NCBI GenBank assembly: GCA_027625915.1 | Contig: JANTQA010000012.1 | Coordinates: forward strand, 5,478,501-5,542,500 | Direction: 5' to 3' | DNA length: 64,000 nucleotides | DNA from: Anaeramoeba flamelloides | Taxonomy: Eukaryota; Metamonada; Anaeramoebidae | Shown: one piece after another, positions 43,101-54,739 of the stretch | Position numbering within the stretch: position 1 is the stretch's first letter | Layout of the letters: each line of letters begins with the position of its first letter | The notes under the pieces: generated by a model | What the model was told of the DNA's origin: nothing | Database searches by the model: none | Seen by the model: the letters and a program-made list of their open reading frames with translations, nothing else | Made by a program: the position numbers and the translations under genes

Positions 43101-46100
43101 TTCCAATTGCTACAAGCTTTCTTCTTCTGCAAATGTTATGGTGTAATTTGTCTTGAAGATCAATAAATGATTTGTAATTTTTTTCTGTAAAAGTGATGTC
43201 TTTTAAAATGGCACAGACAACAAATGGTCGGATTTTGGCACACTTTAAATAGTTTAATGGTTTAATAATTTTTTATTCGTGGTTTAACGATTTTTTTTAT
43301 TTTATTTTATTTTTTATAATTAAATTTTAGTTTGGATGATTTAATTAAAGTTAATGATATTAAATTTTAGCTTTAGTTTTATTTTGAAGAATATATATAT
43401 ATATATATATATATATAATAAATTTCAAAAATTTGTAGACAGTTTAAACAGTTGAAAGAATAGCAATAATACCACATTTAAATTCAATTTGGAAATAATT
43501 TTGATTTTTCAAACTTTTTCATTTTTTGTTTTTTTTGTTTTTTGTTTTCATTTCCTTTTTTCCAGTTACGTAATCTGTTTCATTCGATCTGGAATTTTTT
43601 TTCGATTGTTGATAGAAAGTTAGTGTTGAGTTTGTTAAATTGAAAAATCGCATACAATTGGTCGATTATATCTTATCATTTGATCGATCAACAATTGTTG
43701 GTGAAATTTTCAGCATATTTATAACCAATACATTTTTTGTTCGGCTTGTTTCATTATTTTGGACACACCAGATTTTGATTTTTGAGTTTTATATTTTTAT
43801 CTTTTATTTGGAAGAAAAAGACTACTTATAAAAAGATTAATACTAGGTTACTTAAATATAGTTTTATATTATGTTTGGAAAAATATAATAAATTGAGTTT
43901 TTTTTTCCTATTTTTGATTTTGGGAGTGTACAAATTTTTGGAATGGAGTTTTATATTCTGGTAAAGAGAGAAGGGTAAAGTGTCTAAAACTAAGAGAATT
44001 TTCTCTCAAATATTAAATAAATTCAATCTTTAAAGTGTTTTAATATTATTTGAATACAATATTATTTGAAATACCGTATTGATTATTCAAATAAACACCC
44101 ATCTCTATTTTCAACAAAGTTGGTTGTATCAAGGAAATAACAATTGTTTTTGTTTTTTCATATTTCTCTTGTGAATTATCATTTTTAATATATTTGTGAA
44201 ATTTTTGTAAATGCTCATAAAAAATTATAGTTCGGTAAAAGTTCTTTTCAAAAAGTGATTTATAATTAATTTCCTTAAGGGTCTAGTCATTTACCCTGGA
44301 TTTTTCCCATACTCAAGGAGTGGCTAGAAACCCAAAAATGGTATTGTGAAATGGCCCTTCTTTTGATTGACAAAATTCAAATAACAAATAAAAAATTGTG
44401 AGAGGATCTCATTGACAAAAAATTCAATTCACTAAAAAAGTTTAAAAGCATTCTCAATTTCAAAAAATGAATTTTAAAAAAAGTTTAAAAAGAATTCTCT
44501 CAATTCCAAAAAACCAAATTTCAAAAAATTAACCACTTGTTTCTTATATTAAATTTCTATAAAAATCCAAATTTAAAAAAAAATTACTTTCTTCTTTTTT
44601 TATATTTCCTAAAGGGTTAAATTTCTTCAATTTAAAATAAATTGTTTTCTTCAAGTATAAAATCAAATTAAATTCGATTTAATCTAATTTGTCGTTAGAT
44701 TGTAACACTTTATATTTGACAAATTAAGGATTTTGTAAGATTCTTTCGAGAAAATAATAACTTATTTGGGAATAGTTAAAAAGGAAAAAAAAAAATCACC
44801 GAGATCTCAAAAACAGCCAAAGAGCGATACTTCAAAATCAACAAATTGTTTTCAAAATGATAAATCACGATCATTCTAATTGGAAATTGAGTGTAGCTCT
44901 TTGGCTCTTTTTTCGAAAAAAATTCTCATCTTTTTTGATAGTTGATTTTTGGAGATCGATCACGCTTCATATATTGGTTAGTTTTTGATTGGTATTAGGC
45001 ACTCATAAAAATTACAAAATTTTTTTTTCAATCCATTTCCAAAAATTATTTTTTCTCCGTAATGACTTGACTCTTAAATCCCGAGATCTATTTGCTTTCA
45101 AATAGGTAACTATGGACAATTGATACGATTTATTTTATCATATTATGCAAGTCTTTAGCTTCAATTTAAAAATTAATTTAATTTATTAAGAGACAAACCC
45201 CTTCTGATTATTTGTTAAAAGTTAGAAATGATTGTTTTACAATTGAATATAAAATTTACCATATTTTTTCAGAAAAAAGAAATTTCTATTTTATTCTATA
45301 AAAAAATAATTGAGAAAGAAAAAAATATGGAATCTCATAATTAGTTAAGAATACTATTTTGATCAAATGTTTTTCGAATACTTGAGCAACTAACGATTAA
45401 ATAAATTTATTTTTCTAACAATTTTTAAGTGTTTTTATCTTTTTTTTATTTATTTTTCGAATTTTTTCGGGTTTTTTAAACTAAAATTTGCTGGAAGGAT
45501 AATTTCCGTAAAAAATTTTTTTATCCACTCAATTTCAAGTTTTAAACATATATTTAAATTGTGTAAAGCGTGGCTATTAGTATTTTGTTGTTTATTTCCT
45601 TGATCATTTAAGAATTGGCTAAAAAAATTTCCGTTTAGTTTTTATGATTAGTTCTTTACGATTCTTTGCGATTCTTTGCTTTTCCACACTGTATTTGTGT
45701 ACCTTAATTCGTTCTTTAATATGCTGAACATGGACAGTTTGTAATTAGTAAAGTTACCATTTGGGAAAAAAAGTGAAACACGGTTCTTAATAGAATCACA
45801 GAAACCTAGAAACGAAAAGTAAGTTCATATTAAAAAAGAAAAAATAAATGATTTAAAACAACAAATGGTGGATTAAACACAATAACAGTTTTTTTAATAC
45901 TATCTTTTTGGTATTTGGGCTTTTATTTGATTGATCAATTCTTAAACATTTGCTGAAAAAATTGACTAGTTTTGAGATCTCCAAAACCACTAAAACGATT
46001 TTGATAATCAAGGAGATTAAAATTGTTTTTGTTGATTTGATTGAAAATAATATAATGGATTATTCTTTGAAGTTAATTGTTTTCTTCTATTAAGTGATTT

Positions 46101-48285
46101 CTGTGATTTCTGTGATTCTATTAATTTCCCCAATTAAAAACTGTGTTGAACTTTTTTTCCCGAATGGTTTCTTTTTTTACAGTTTGTTCAATAACCCGTG
46201 TTGACTTTTATATTTTTTTTCAAACTTTTACTTTTGTTGTTTCAAAAAAGTGTTTTTAAGTGCTATTTTCCAACTGTTTTAATATTGTTTTCTTTTTTTT
46301 AATTGTTGTTGAAATGAAAAGTTTTCAAGGGTATGTTTATTTTTAAAAAGGAAGCATTCCTTGTAAATAATACTTTTCATTCTCCAAGCCATAAAAGCAA
46401 TTTTTTTTCAAAGTTTTCCAAAACATTATTTCTTCTAATTGATTGAAAAATTGAAAGACCTTGATATAATAAATGAAAATTGATCTTTTTAGAGATGTGA
46501 TTTGCTCTCATTATTAAAATTGTTGAAAAAGAATTGATTTTTAAATAATTTGGTCATTGTCCATGTTCTTGTAGAATTTTAATCTGATAAATTATCGGCT
46601 AATTAACTTTTGATTCAATATGAAATATTTCTTCATTGAGGATTCTTATCTCATCCAATGTAGACAAAAAAAAGAACCAAATAAATAAATAAAGTTCGCC
46701 AATTACAAGATATGATTTGAAGACTATTGGTTAAAGGAAAAAAGGAAAATGAAATGAATTTTTTTTTCATTTCAATTTTGAAAAACTTTGAAAAATTGAT
46801 ATCTCATGTGATGAGATATCAGTACCAAAAAGGTTTTAAGAAACTCTTTTGATCCTTTTTATTGTTTTTTTATTTGTATTTATTCAAATTGAAAGATTTG
46901 ATTGTTGTGGATTTTGGTGTTGTTTTGTTTAAATTTGGTTAAGTTAGTTCTCTTTCATGAGTAGATTGGTCTTAAAGGTCGAAGAAAAACACTTTGATAA
47001 TATGATCTATTGTAAATATTGCTTGATTTAATGGACAGTTATACAGAACTGTATTTTTTATTAAACACAAAATAAAAACCAAAAACCACAGCTATTGAAA
47101 AATTGAAAAAATTTAAAAAAAAAACAACAGTTATTTGAAAAAACAATACTATAATTTTCAAAAACACACACAAAAAAAAAGTAAACACAGATAATTTAAC
47201 AAACTGTATTAATCAAAAAAGAAATTTTTTTAATAATGCACAACTCTTGTTTGGAGTGACATAGAACACACCATATATAAAAAATGAATGAACTTTGGTT
47301 GAAAAGGATTTTAAAAAAAAAGGGATCGTCAAATCTACAGATTTTTTCAAAAAGCGAAAAAGCAAAAGTTTTAATCATCCAACAAGTAGTTTATTTTAAC
47401 TTTTGTGTCATTTTTGTAAGAAATCTTTTTTAAGGTTTGGGGTTTTTACTTTTTGAAAAAGGTTGTGAAATATAATTGGTTATCCTGAGTCGATTTTAGT
47501 TTTTTTATATGTCTGAGTTGAGCAAGAATTAATTTTTGCTTTTCAGAATGAAAATTTTATTTGAAAGTTCAGAGTTTGTTTTAGTTACCAAGCTCGTTTT
47601 TTAAAGCTGAAACGATTTCAAAATTATTTTTTTTCTTTTTCGGCAAATAAATAAAAAGTATTCATCTAAGATCATAAAAAAAGAAGGTGTACAAGAATAA
47701 AACAAAAAGTCTCTGAAACTTTTATTGTTTTTTCATCAAAGCCAAGTTGTTGATTTCTTTGTTTTTTTTTTGTATTTTCTTTTGCTGTTGTTTTTCTTTT
47801 TGTTTTGTTTTGTGAAAAAAGACTAAAAAAAAATTAAGAATTTTACATCTGGTAAAACAGTAATTTTGTGTGTTTCTGAAAGTCGTTCTTTAACCTTAAA
47901 AATTGGTGGCTCTTGAAGACCTAAAAAAATTCTAAGACTACGAGCAAGACCTTCAATACAAAGGAGATCGTATCTATTTGATTAAATGAGGATTAGGAAA
48001 AATTTATTGGGTGTTTGTGGTTTTAGTTGTTTTTATTTTTTATTCAATTCTTAGAATTATGTTCGAAATGGTTTATTTGCTCCTAATAAAAATGTTCTTT
48101 TAATTTTACCTATTTGCAGGGATATCAATTTTATAAATTATGACTTTTTCTTCATTTTCAATTTCTTCTTCAATATCATCAAGTTCAATACCAAAATCGA
48201 AACAAAGTTGTTCAAATTCTTCGTCTGTATAAGTTTTTCCAAGAGCCTCGAAAAGTTCTAATTTTTTAATAGCGACTGTTGGCAT
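37127..48285 (-). CDS. Phenylalanyl-tRNA synthetase beta subunit (cytosolic), six exons
   Basis: Exons 48285-48110, 47973-47847, 43242-42734, 38498-37721, 37535-37436 and 37278-37127; all phases agree and give 613 residues (human FARSB is 589). With the alpha subunit it charges tRNA-Phe. It starts [20 protein letters not shown], almost as in human. Then come [19 protein letters not shown], the B3/4 editing region ([53 protein letters not shown]-like [16 protein letters not shown]), the B5 domain with [16 protein letters not shown] at about 370, [23 protein letters not shown] and the C-terminal [11 protein letters not shown] ... [11 protein letters not shown]. An acidic Glu run of about 18 residues is inserted before B5. 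Nothing essential seems missing. Introns are 136, 4604, 4235, 185 and 157 bp. Exon 3 lies alone between the two giant introns. The start is preceded at about 15 bases by TTCAAAATAAAAAGAT on the plus strand. Confidence 0.93.
38810..41379. mobile_element. 2.57 kb element with about 50 bp inverted ends
   Basis: CCCTAATAGAAAAATAAAG at the left and, on the other strand from the right end, CCCTAATAGAGAAAAATATA; both continue to GTGTTTTAG.C.G with gaps. It is flanked by TA on both sides (38808-38809 and 41380-41381), suggesting a TA duplication. The class is not clear. Inside, the plus strand has protein-like scraps: a stretch ending [15 protein letters not shown] (39500-39625), another around 40094-40210, and an ATG at 40508 reading [11 protein letters not shown] before a GTAAAT donor-like site. 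I cannot join them, and no transposase motif is recognised. Confidence 0.5.
42288..42720 (+). mobile_element. Tc1/mariner-type element M4, truncated at exon 3
   Basis: Left end AACCGCATTCTAAAAATTTT after a TA, followed by TGATACACC. The right part (42530-42720) matches M1-M3 with GATACCATCAACTAGTTG and GGATTACGTAACTGG. The expected last about 100 bp including the right end are missing; the element stops about 14 bases before PheRS exon 3. Confidence 0.45.
43421..43950 (-). mobile_element. Tc1/mariner-type non-autonomous element M3
   Basis: Flanked by TA at 43419-43420. The plus-strand right end TTTTTGGAATGGAGTT and the left end AATTTCAAAAATTTGTAGAC are degenerate inverted copies of each other and resemble the ends of 54740-55775. 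Internal blocks match M2 in opposite orientation (GTTACGTAATCTGTTTCATT, TATCTTATCATTTGATC, GCTTGTTTCATTATTTTGG). M3 is inverted relative to M4 on the other side of exon 3. Confidence 0.55.
44290..45020 (+). repeat. Unclassified repeat, about 700 bp, copy 2
   Basis: Same block order as 33740-34400 (TATTGTGAAATGGCCCTTCT, AAATTAAGGATTTTGTAAGA, AATTGGAAATTGAGTGTAGC). It starts near TTAAGGGTCTAGTC and ends near GGCACTCATAAAAATT. It lies inside PheRS intron 2. Confidence 0.5.
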
Positions 48286-51200
48286 TATTAATGTAGGTGT
48301 TCAAAATAAAAAGATAGTTTGAAAAAAATGAAATCTAATTTTGAAATTAATACAATATTAACCCTACTGACTTTTCCAAAGTTTTCAGTTTATTCAAATC
48401 TTGTGACAATTTAACAACCTTTCAAACACTTCTGAAGGGGAAAGGCTTTAATTCTTACTGGTTTAATGAAAAAAATACTACTGGTATTTGAATTAATAAT
48501 GGTAAAAATTTTTCATTTCTTTTTCAATATTTTTCTTTTCAAAACAGATTTCTCAAAGTAGGTTTCAATTTATTGCTTTGTTTGAAAAAAAAATAGTGTA
48601 ATTGAAGTGAAAATTTTTTCCCATTTAAGGACAAAGTATTTTGGTGAAAACCGTGAAATAATATATAAAACCACCCTTGAAAGATTTATGTAATCCAAAT
48701 AATATTTTGTCCAAGGAGAATTTCTTTTAGAAAAAATGTGAAATTTTCATAATATCAACAATTTTCCCAATTTTTGCCTTGTTAGATCATTCTAAATTTT
48801 GATTTTAATATTTATGATTTTCCATTTCAACTTTCTGAACTCACAGTAATTTCTTGAGATGTTCTACATATTTTTTACCTTTGCTATTACAAGTTTGAAA
48901 TGTTCTCAAATTTGAACTTTCACTTGAATATCCCCAAAAGCCTTTTTTTGCAATTATTTTTTTTGTTATTTTCAATTTTCCTTTTCATTGAATAACAAAT
49001 AAAAACAGTCTGCATGAAAAGGCAAAGATGACAAAAAATATTTTTATTTTTTTTTTGTCCAATTTCTTCTGTGTGAAATTTTTTTGAGAGAAGTGAAAGT
49101 GAAATAACACAATTACTCAGCCCACCAAGGGTGGGAAAGTAGCCCTTAATATTGAAATACAAGTATTGTCTAAGTTTAAAACCCATGTGTCAACTAAAAA
49201 ACTCTTTTTGTTTTACCTTATGCCAATACAACATATAATTTAGTATTCTAGGATATACCAAAGACCAATCCAATTTTGAATATTAACTCGATGATTTTTT
49301 AAGAAAATTTTAAATTACAAATTGAATTTGATGTGAATTCTTTTAAAATTTTTTGAAATTTTTAATTTTAAGGGAGAGTATTTTTTGAGAATAAAATAGG
49401 CTCTTGTCAAGACCTTAATTTATTTTTTTTTGTAATTTATGTTTTCGCTACTGAAATGGATGAGTTAACTTCATTTTAACACTTTCTTAAATTGAGTCTC
49501 TTTTTTGAAATTCAAAATGTACATTTTTCCAATATAAAACTCAAATAAAGTAACACATTATTTTTCTTTACAATTAAGTAAATTCTTGAAAAAGGAAAAC
49601 CCTTATTTTTTGTTTTATATTGGAAAGCCATAATTTTGATAGAAACTTTTTTATTATGAGGTATTTCTAATAATCAATATTTGAATTCAAATCCAACCTC
49701 AAAAAACGAATTATACCATCGATATAGTTGTTTAAATAAATTAAAATTTGATAGAAGGCTAAGAATAGTTTATTAATGAAATTTAGATCTATTAAGAAAA
49801 TTTTTTTTATTCTTTAAAGTTTGAAAACAGTAAATTTCTTTTATTTAAAAAAATAAAATGAATTTTCAATATTGGATAATAAAAAATTGTACAAATATTT
49901 TTGTCTTCTTAACAAAATTTTTTGTACCAATTCGAATTATTTTGAACAGAAAAAAATGATTTTGAATTTTGTGGATAAAATTACTAAATTTCCAATTATA
50001 TTTTAAAAAATTTTATTTGTCAAAATCAAATTTCATCTTAGAAAAACAACACAATTTCTTAACAAAAAATTTGTAAATTAATTTAAAAATTTAATATTTA
50101 TAACCACTCTTCTTAAATAAAATGATATCAATTCTTTTTTCAATAGATTAAATAAATAAAACAATTTTTTGGTTAACCAACAGAAAAATTTCAAAAAAGA
50201 AAAACAATTTTTTATAAATATTTATGACAATGAAAACTTGATATTAAGTAATAATCATTGAACTAATAATGAATTGTGTAAAAAATGTTTTTAATCTATT
50301 AAATAAAATGAATTAAATAGTTTTCTTTTATCTAAAAAATGTAAGAAAATAATTGATCTTACAAATAAAAAAATATTTCTTTACTGGCATATTTTACGAT
50401 CAAAATTTTTTAAAACTTGATATCTAGAAAATTTGTAAGTTGTTGATATCACCAATAAAATATTTGAAATTGTCTACTGTTTTGTCTTAGAGTACTGATT
50501 CCTTACGGTTGCTTTATTTTTTATAAAATATTGTTTTATTTTTTTGAGTAAAATTTATATATCATCCTTTATTTTTAGAATTTTGTTTTGAATAGCAGAA
50601 TTTTAAGAAACAAATACTATTTTTAATAATTACATATTGTTGGTTTCTAAGACCAATTAATGAATAAACCTTCTTGAAAAAATAAACACACAATGTTGAA
50701 TTCAAAAGACAGTTCCAACATACCTTAAAGTCTTATATTAATAATCGTAAATTATTCTTCTTTTTTTTTATATTTATTATTATTTAAAAGGTACTGTCCA
50801 TAACATTCTAGTAAATATTTTTATTTATTAATTTTTTTTTACTGAATTTATTTGTCTTTAAGTGTAAAGATATCATACAATAATCTTCTAGTAAATTTAA
50901 TATCAAATTCAAAACAAAATATATCATCTCGAAATTGAAATATAAAGTAAAAATCCAATTTCTTGAACTCCAATCCAACATTTAAACATATTTCCAGAAA
51001 TAAATTTTTCTTTAAGAATTAAAACCCATTTCACTCATTTTTGAAAAATTTAAAAATCAATATTACTCTAATTTATTTGAAAAAAAATAATTTTCCTTTT
51101 CATAAGAAGGAAGAGATCTTATTACCTGTAAAGGGATTGTACCAAAATTCTCTTTAAAAATATAACTCACCAGCTTGAAAAGAAAACAAATAAAAAAAAT

Positions 51201-52147
51201 AGACTTAATTTCTAAAAAATTACAATAATTATTTTAAATTTGAAAAAAATATGTAATTTACTTTATTTCAAGATTTGTCCGATTCAATTTTTTCCTTTTG
51301 GTTTATAAAAAATTAAACTAGAAGAACAATCAAACTAAGAAAAAATCTTCGCCAAATATCTTTTTTAAAAAGTGTAAAATTTAATTTAAATCTTCAAGTA
51401 ATACTTATTAATTTAAAAGTTTTCAATTGACAATTACTGAAACAATCTCAATTCTTTCATTGAGTTCCTAGTAACGTTAAGATGTAAACTAATATTATAT
51501 TTTCCTTTTATTTTTGATTTTTTTAAGATCTTTCAAACAAATTTACTTAATTCACCTGAATAATTATATGAATAAAAACAAACAAATATTTACAAATAAC
51601 CTTCTTTAGTTAAATCTAGTTGATTGTTTGTTGACCAAACCTGATGGAAAAATTGTATCACAGCTTTTAAATTTCTTGGAATTTAGTTGATTATTGAGAA
51701 AACTGAGAGAAATGATCAATTTTTATCTAAATCTTCAAGAAGTTAATTACTTTCTCTTGTATTTTTTAAAATAAGATTTTAGTGTAAATGTTAGTAGTTC
51801 ATATAAAACTCTCAGAAATTATTAAAAGCGGAATTTCTTCAAAATGAAAAAGTTTTGATAATTATTCTTATTTTAAATTTGATTGAACATTCCAAAGATC
51901 AAAGGATCAGATCTTTCTACTGAAAATTTAATTAGGTAAAATAAACTATTTTCTAAAAATTAAAACCCACCTCTGGTGAGTTGACAAATATGTTTTTTTT
52001 TCTGATGTTTAATTGAATCCTTTTTAAATAATTAACATTTTGCCTTTAAGAAAATAAAAAAGAAATAAGAGTTGTTCGTCCCTAAAAGGTATTGATTGAT
52101 TAAAAGACAAAACATACAATTTAATAACAATTCTTTTAAGGTTTTGC
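48286..52147. other. Divergent intergenic region between PheRS beta and RhoGAP
   Basis: Promoters of both genes are expected here. It contains a short palindromic element (48495-48640) and a repeat shared with 24440-24840 (49740-50060). Elsewhere only AT-rich sequence is seen; the open frame at 48920-49186 shows no motif. Confidence 0.5.
48495..48640. repeat. Short palindromic element, second copy
   Basis: ATGGTAAAAATTTTTCATTT at the left with TTTTTCAATATTTTTCTTTT, and the complement of AAATGGGAAAAAATTTTCAC at the right. Same family as 17878-18014. Confidence 0.4.
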
Positions 52148-53387
52148 ATGAAGATTCAGAACAGACTTAACCAACGAAATGAAAATATAGTATTTTTTTT
52201 TTTTTCATTTTTTCTTAATTTCCAAATAATATTTTATTCTTTAGAAACAAGTACAAATGTTTAATAAAAGACTTGTAGACTTTAACTCAGATGAGATCCC
52301 ATTAGTTGTTAAAAGAACAATAGAAAACCTTAAAAAGAGAGCACTTCAATCTGAAGGACTTTTTCGTGTACCTGGTAATTCTTTTGTTACTTTAAAAACT
52401 CTTTTTTAAAAAAATTCTCATTCAAAAAACAAAAACAAAAACAAACAAATAAAAAGAGAAAGGAAACAATTTTTTTTGATTTCTAAAACCTTTCAAAGCT
52501 TCCTTTATTTTTCTTTCTTTTAATAATCCAAAAATCATTCAATTTTTTTTTCCTTTATTTTCCTTCTCCTTGAATTGTCATTAAATCTTTTTTTTTTCTT
52601 TTTTTTTCTTCTGCCAAACCAAATAACAAAAAATAAAAAAATTCACAAATAAATTTTAATTTGAAACACTCACAATTGTTGTAATTCATAACTTAAACCC
52701 AAAGGATCTGTGAGTGAAATTAAAGAATTAAAAAAAAAATATAACAATGGTGAAGATCCCGATTTAGACGGATACGATCTTAATTCTGTTGCAAGTTTAT
52801 TGAAACGATTTTTGAGGGATCTCCCAGAGCCATTATGTACATTTGATTTGTATGACATTTTCCTTGCATCCGCTGTTATCAATGTTCGTGAAAGTCGAAA
52901 CATGATGTTAAAAAAGATCCTTGGTGAAATGCCTCTAATCCATAAAAATTTATTGATGGAACTCTGTACCTTCTTAAAGGAAGTCGCTTCCTTTGAAAAA
53001 TATAACAAAATGGGCCCAGATAACCTTAGTCTTGTTTTTTCTCCAAACCTTTTAAGGTAATTGTTTGCTCCTTACTTTTCACTTTTTCAATTGCTCCCTT
53101 TCTTTTGATCCAAAACTTTTTCCTTGTTATTTTTATCAAAAACTTTGTTAATCAATTTTTTCTTTTGTTTGTTTCTTTTATTTCTTTTTTTTTTTTTTGT
53201 TTTTTTACCTTTTTTCTTTGTACTACTTGCTTAAAAAACATTTGTTGCTATATCACAAACCATAAATTCTGTTTGATAAACTATTAGATCTGAAGACGAA
53301 AGTGTTTCAATTACAATTGAAGACGCACCAATTGCAAAAACCTTAATGAAAACGTTTATTACAGACTACGATGATCTTTTCAATTAA
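52148..53387 (+). CDS. Small stand-alone RhoGAP, four exons
   Basis: Exons 52148-52189, 52245-52374, 52705-53056 and 53288-53387 give 207 residues, nearly all RhoGAP domain. The protein speeds GTP hydrolysis by Rho/Rac-type GTPases. Exon joins: ENI|KQVQMFNKRL (phase 0, intron 55 bp), FRVPG|SVSEIKEL (phase 1, 330 bp) and PNLLR|SEDESV (phase 2, 231 bp). Family motifs: DEIPLVVKRTIENLKK, the arginine finger R55 in GLFRVPG, DLNSVASLLKRFLRDLPEPL, and NKMGPDNLSLVFSPNLL. The end (ITDYDDLFN, TAA) closes the domain. Exon 1 codes only 14 residues and starts at the first ATG after AT-rich DNA; further upstream exons cannot be excluded but none was seen. No lipid-binding or targeting domain is present, so localisation must come from partners. 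Confidence 0.85.
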
Positions 53388-54739
53388 AATGCATTTTGGT
53401 TTCTCATTAATTTATCTTCGATTCCAAATTTTGCTTTGAAATAAATTGAGAGTTTTTTTTATTTTGGAGAAAAAAACCTATTCAAACCTTAATAAATTTT
53501 GAATTTTATTTTTTTACCCCCCCTTTTTTTTTTTTTTTTTATATCTTCTTCCCTTCTTTTATTTCTCTTAACTTAATTGTGAAATTAAGAAATCTTCTTT
53601 TTCAAATAATTATGTATTCTTTTTTATTTTATTTTTTTTAATCTCCTATTTAATTCAAAATAATAATTCAAAAAAAATCACCACTTTATTTTTTAGTTTG
53701 AATTTTTCCGATATTTCTGTTTACATTTTTCCCTTCAAATTATATTATAAACTCTATTTCAAAAATATGATAAACTAATTTTGAAACTGCAATAATAGAC
53801 AAAAATCACTCACAAATAATTAATTCTTTTTTAAAAAGCTAGATTTATTTTATTTCTTTTATTTATTCGTTTTTTTCTCAATATAAAGAAAAAGTCAATC
53901 AAAACAAAGATGTAAAAAAATAAGAAATTGGTTTTTTATATGATATTGAATGTTTGATCTTTGAATACTTTTTTTGAAAATTTCAAATCATTGACCGATC
54001 AATTATAGTTTAGTTAATGTAAGTTTGTGATTTTATATATTCTTTGATTTAAACAGCTATTTCTTATCCAAATGAAGAAAAATTAACTTTTGTATTATGA
54101 ATTTTATGGATACAACTTGTAAAAAAAATAATATTTCTCCTTTTCATGGTTATCATAAAAATTATGATTTAAAAAAAAATAATATTGTGATTTATTTTTT
54201 GAAATCAGAATAAGAAAGGTGAGCTGAAAAAAAAAAAAATAATAAATAATATTTAATTTTTTAAAGGTATTATTAAAAAACTTTCATATTTGTTTTTACC
54301 TTTGACTGGTGTACATATATGATTTTAAATATGTAAAAATTTTCATTTTGTTTTTATATCACTTGAAAAAAATTGAATTAATCATTGGTTGGAAAATAGT
54401 CAAAAAGAGAGAATAATCATGTTTAATGGGCTCTTAAAAAACAACAGGAAATTTTTATCAAAATTATTTAGAAATAGAAACAAGATCACAAGTTTTAATG
54501 TAATACAATCCATATAATAAATGTTATTAATTTTTTTAGAACCAAAAAAATTCAATTTTTGAAAAAAAAATCTAATTAAATTGATTATAGAAAAAATACC
54601 AAATTTTGAACCTTTTACAAATTGAAATGTCAATGATTATTTAAAAATATTATCTCTGAAAAAAAGTTTGTTAATTCAAAAAAAAAATAATGAAATTAAA
54701 TACGTTGGAGTGAAAAGTATAAAAAAATATCTTTTTGTA

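Larger units (their letters stand above)
43243..47846 (-). other. Giant intron 2 (4,604 bp) of PheRS beta
   Basis: Donor GTAAAA after VLPD, acceptor TTTAAAG before CAKIRPF; the joined stretch has exactly the human length at this place. It contains M3 (43421-43950), copy 2 of the 700 bp repeat (44290-45020) and short tandem motifs at 45650-46130 (GATTCTTTGC twice, GATTTCTGT three times). The rest (46200-47846) is AT-rich, without recognisable content. Confidence 0.85.

Noticed and set aside
37127-48285. Separate small genes for the isolated PheRS pieces
   Set aside because: The pieces follow the order of the human protein without gap or overlap and all six exons join in phase.
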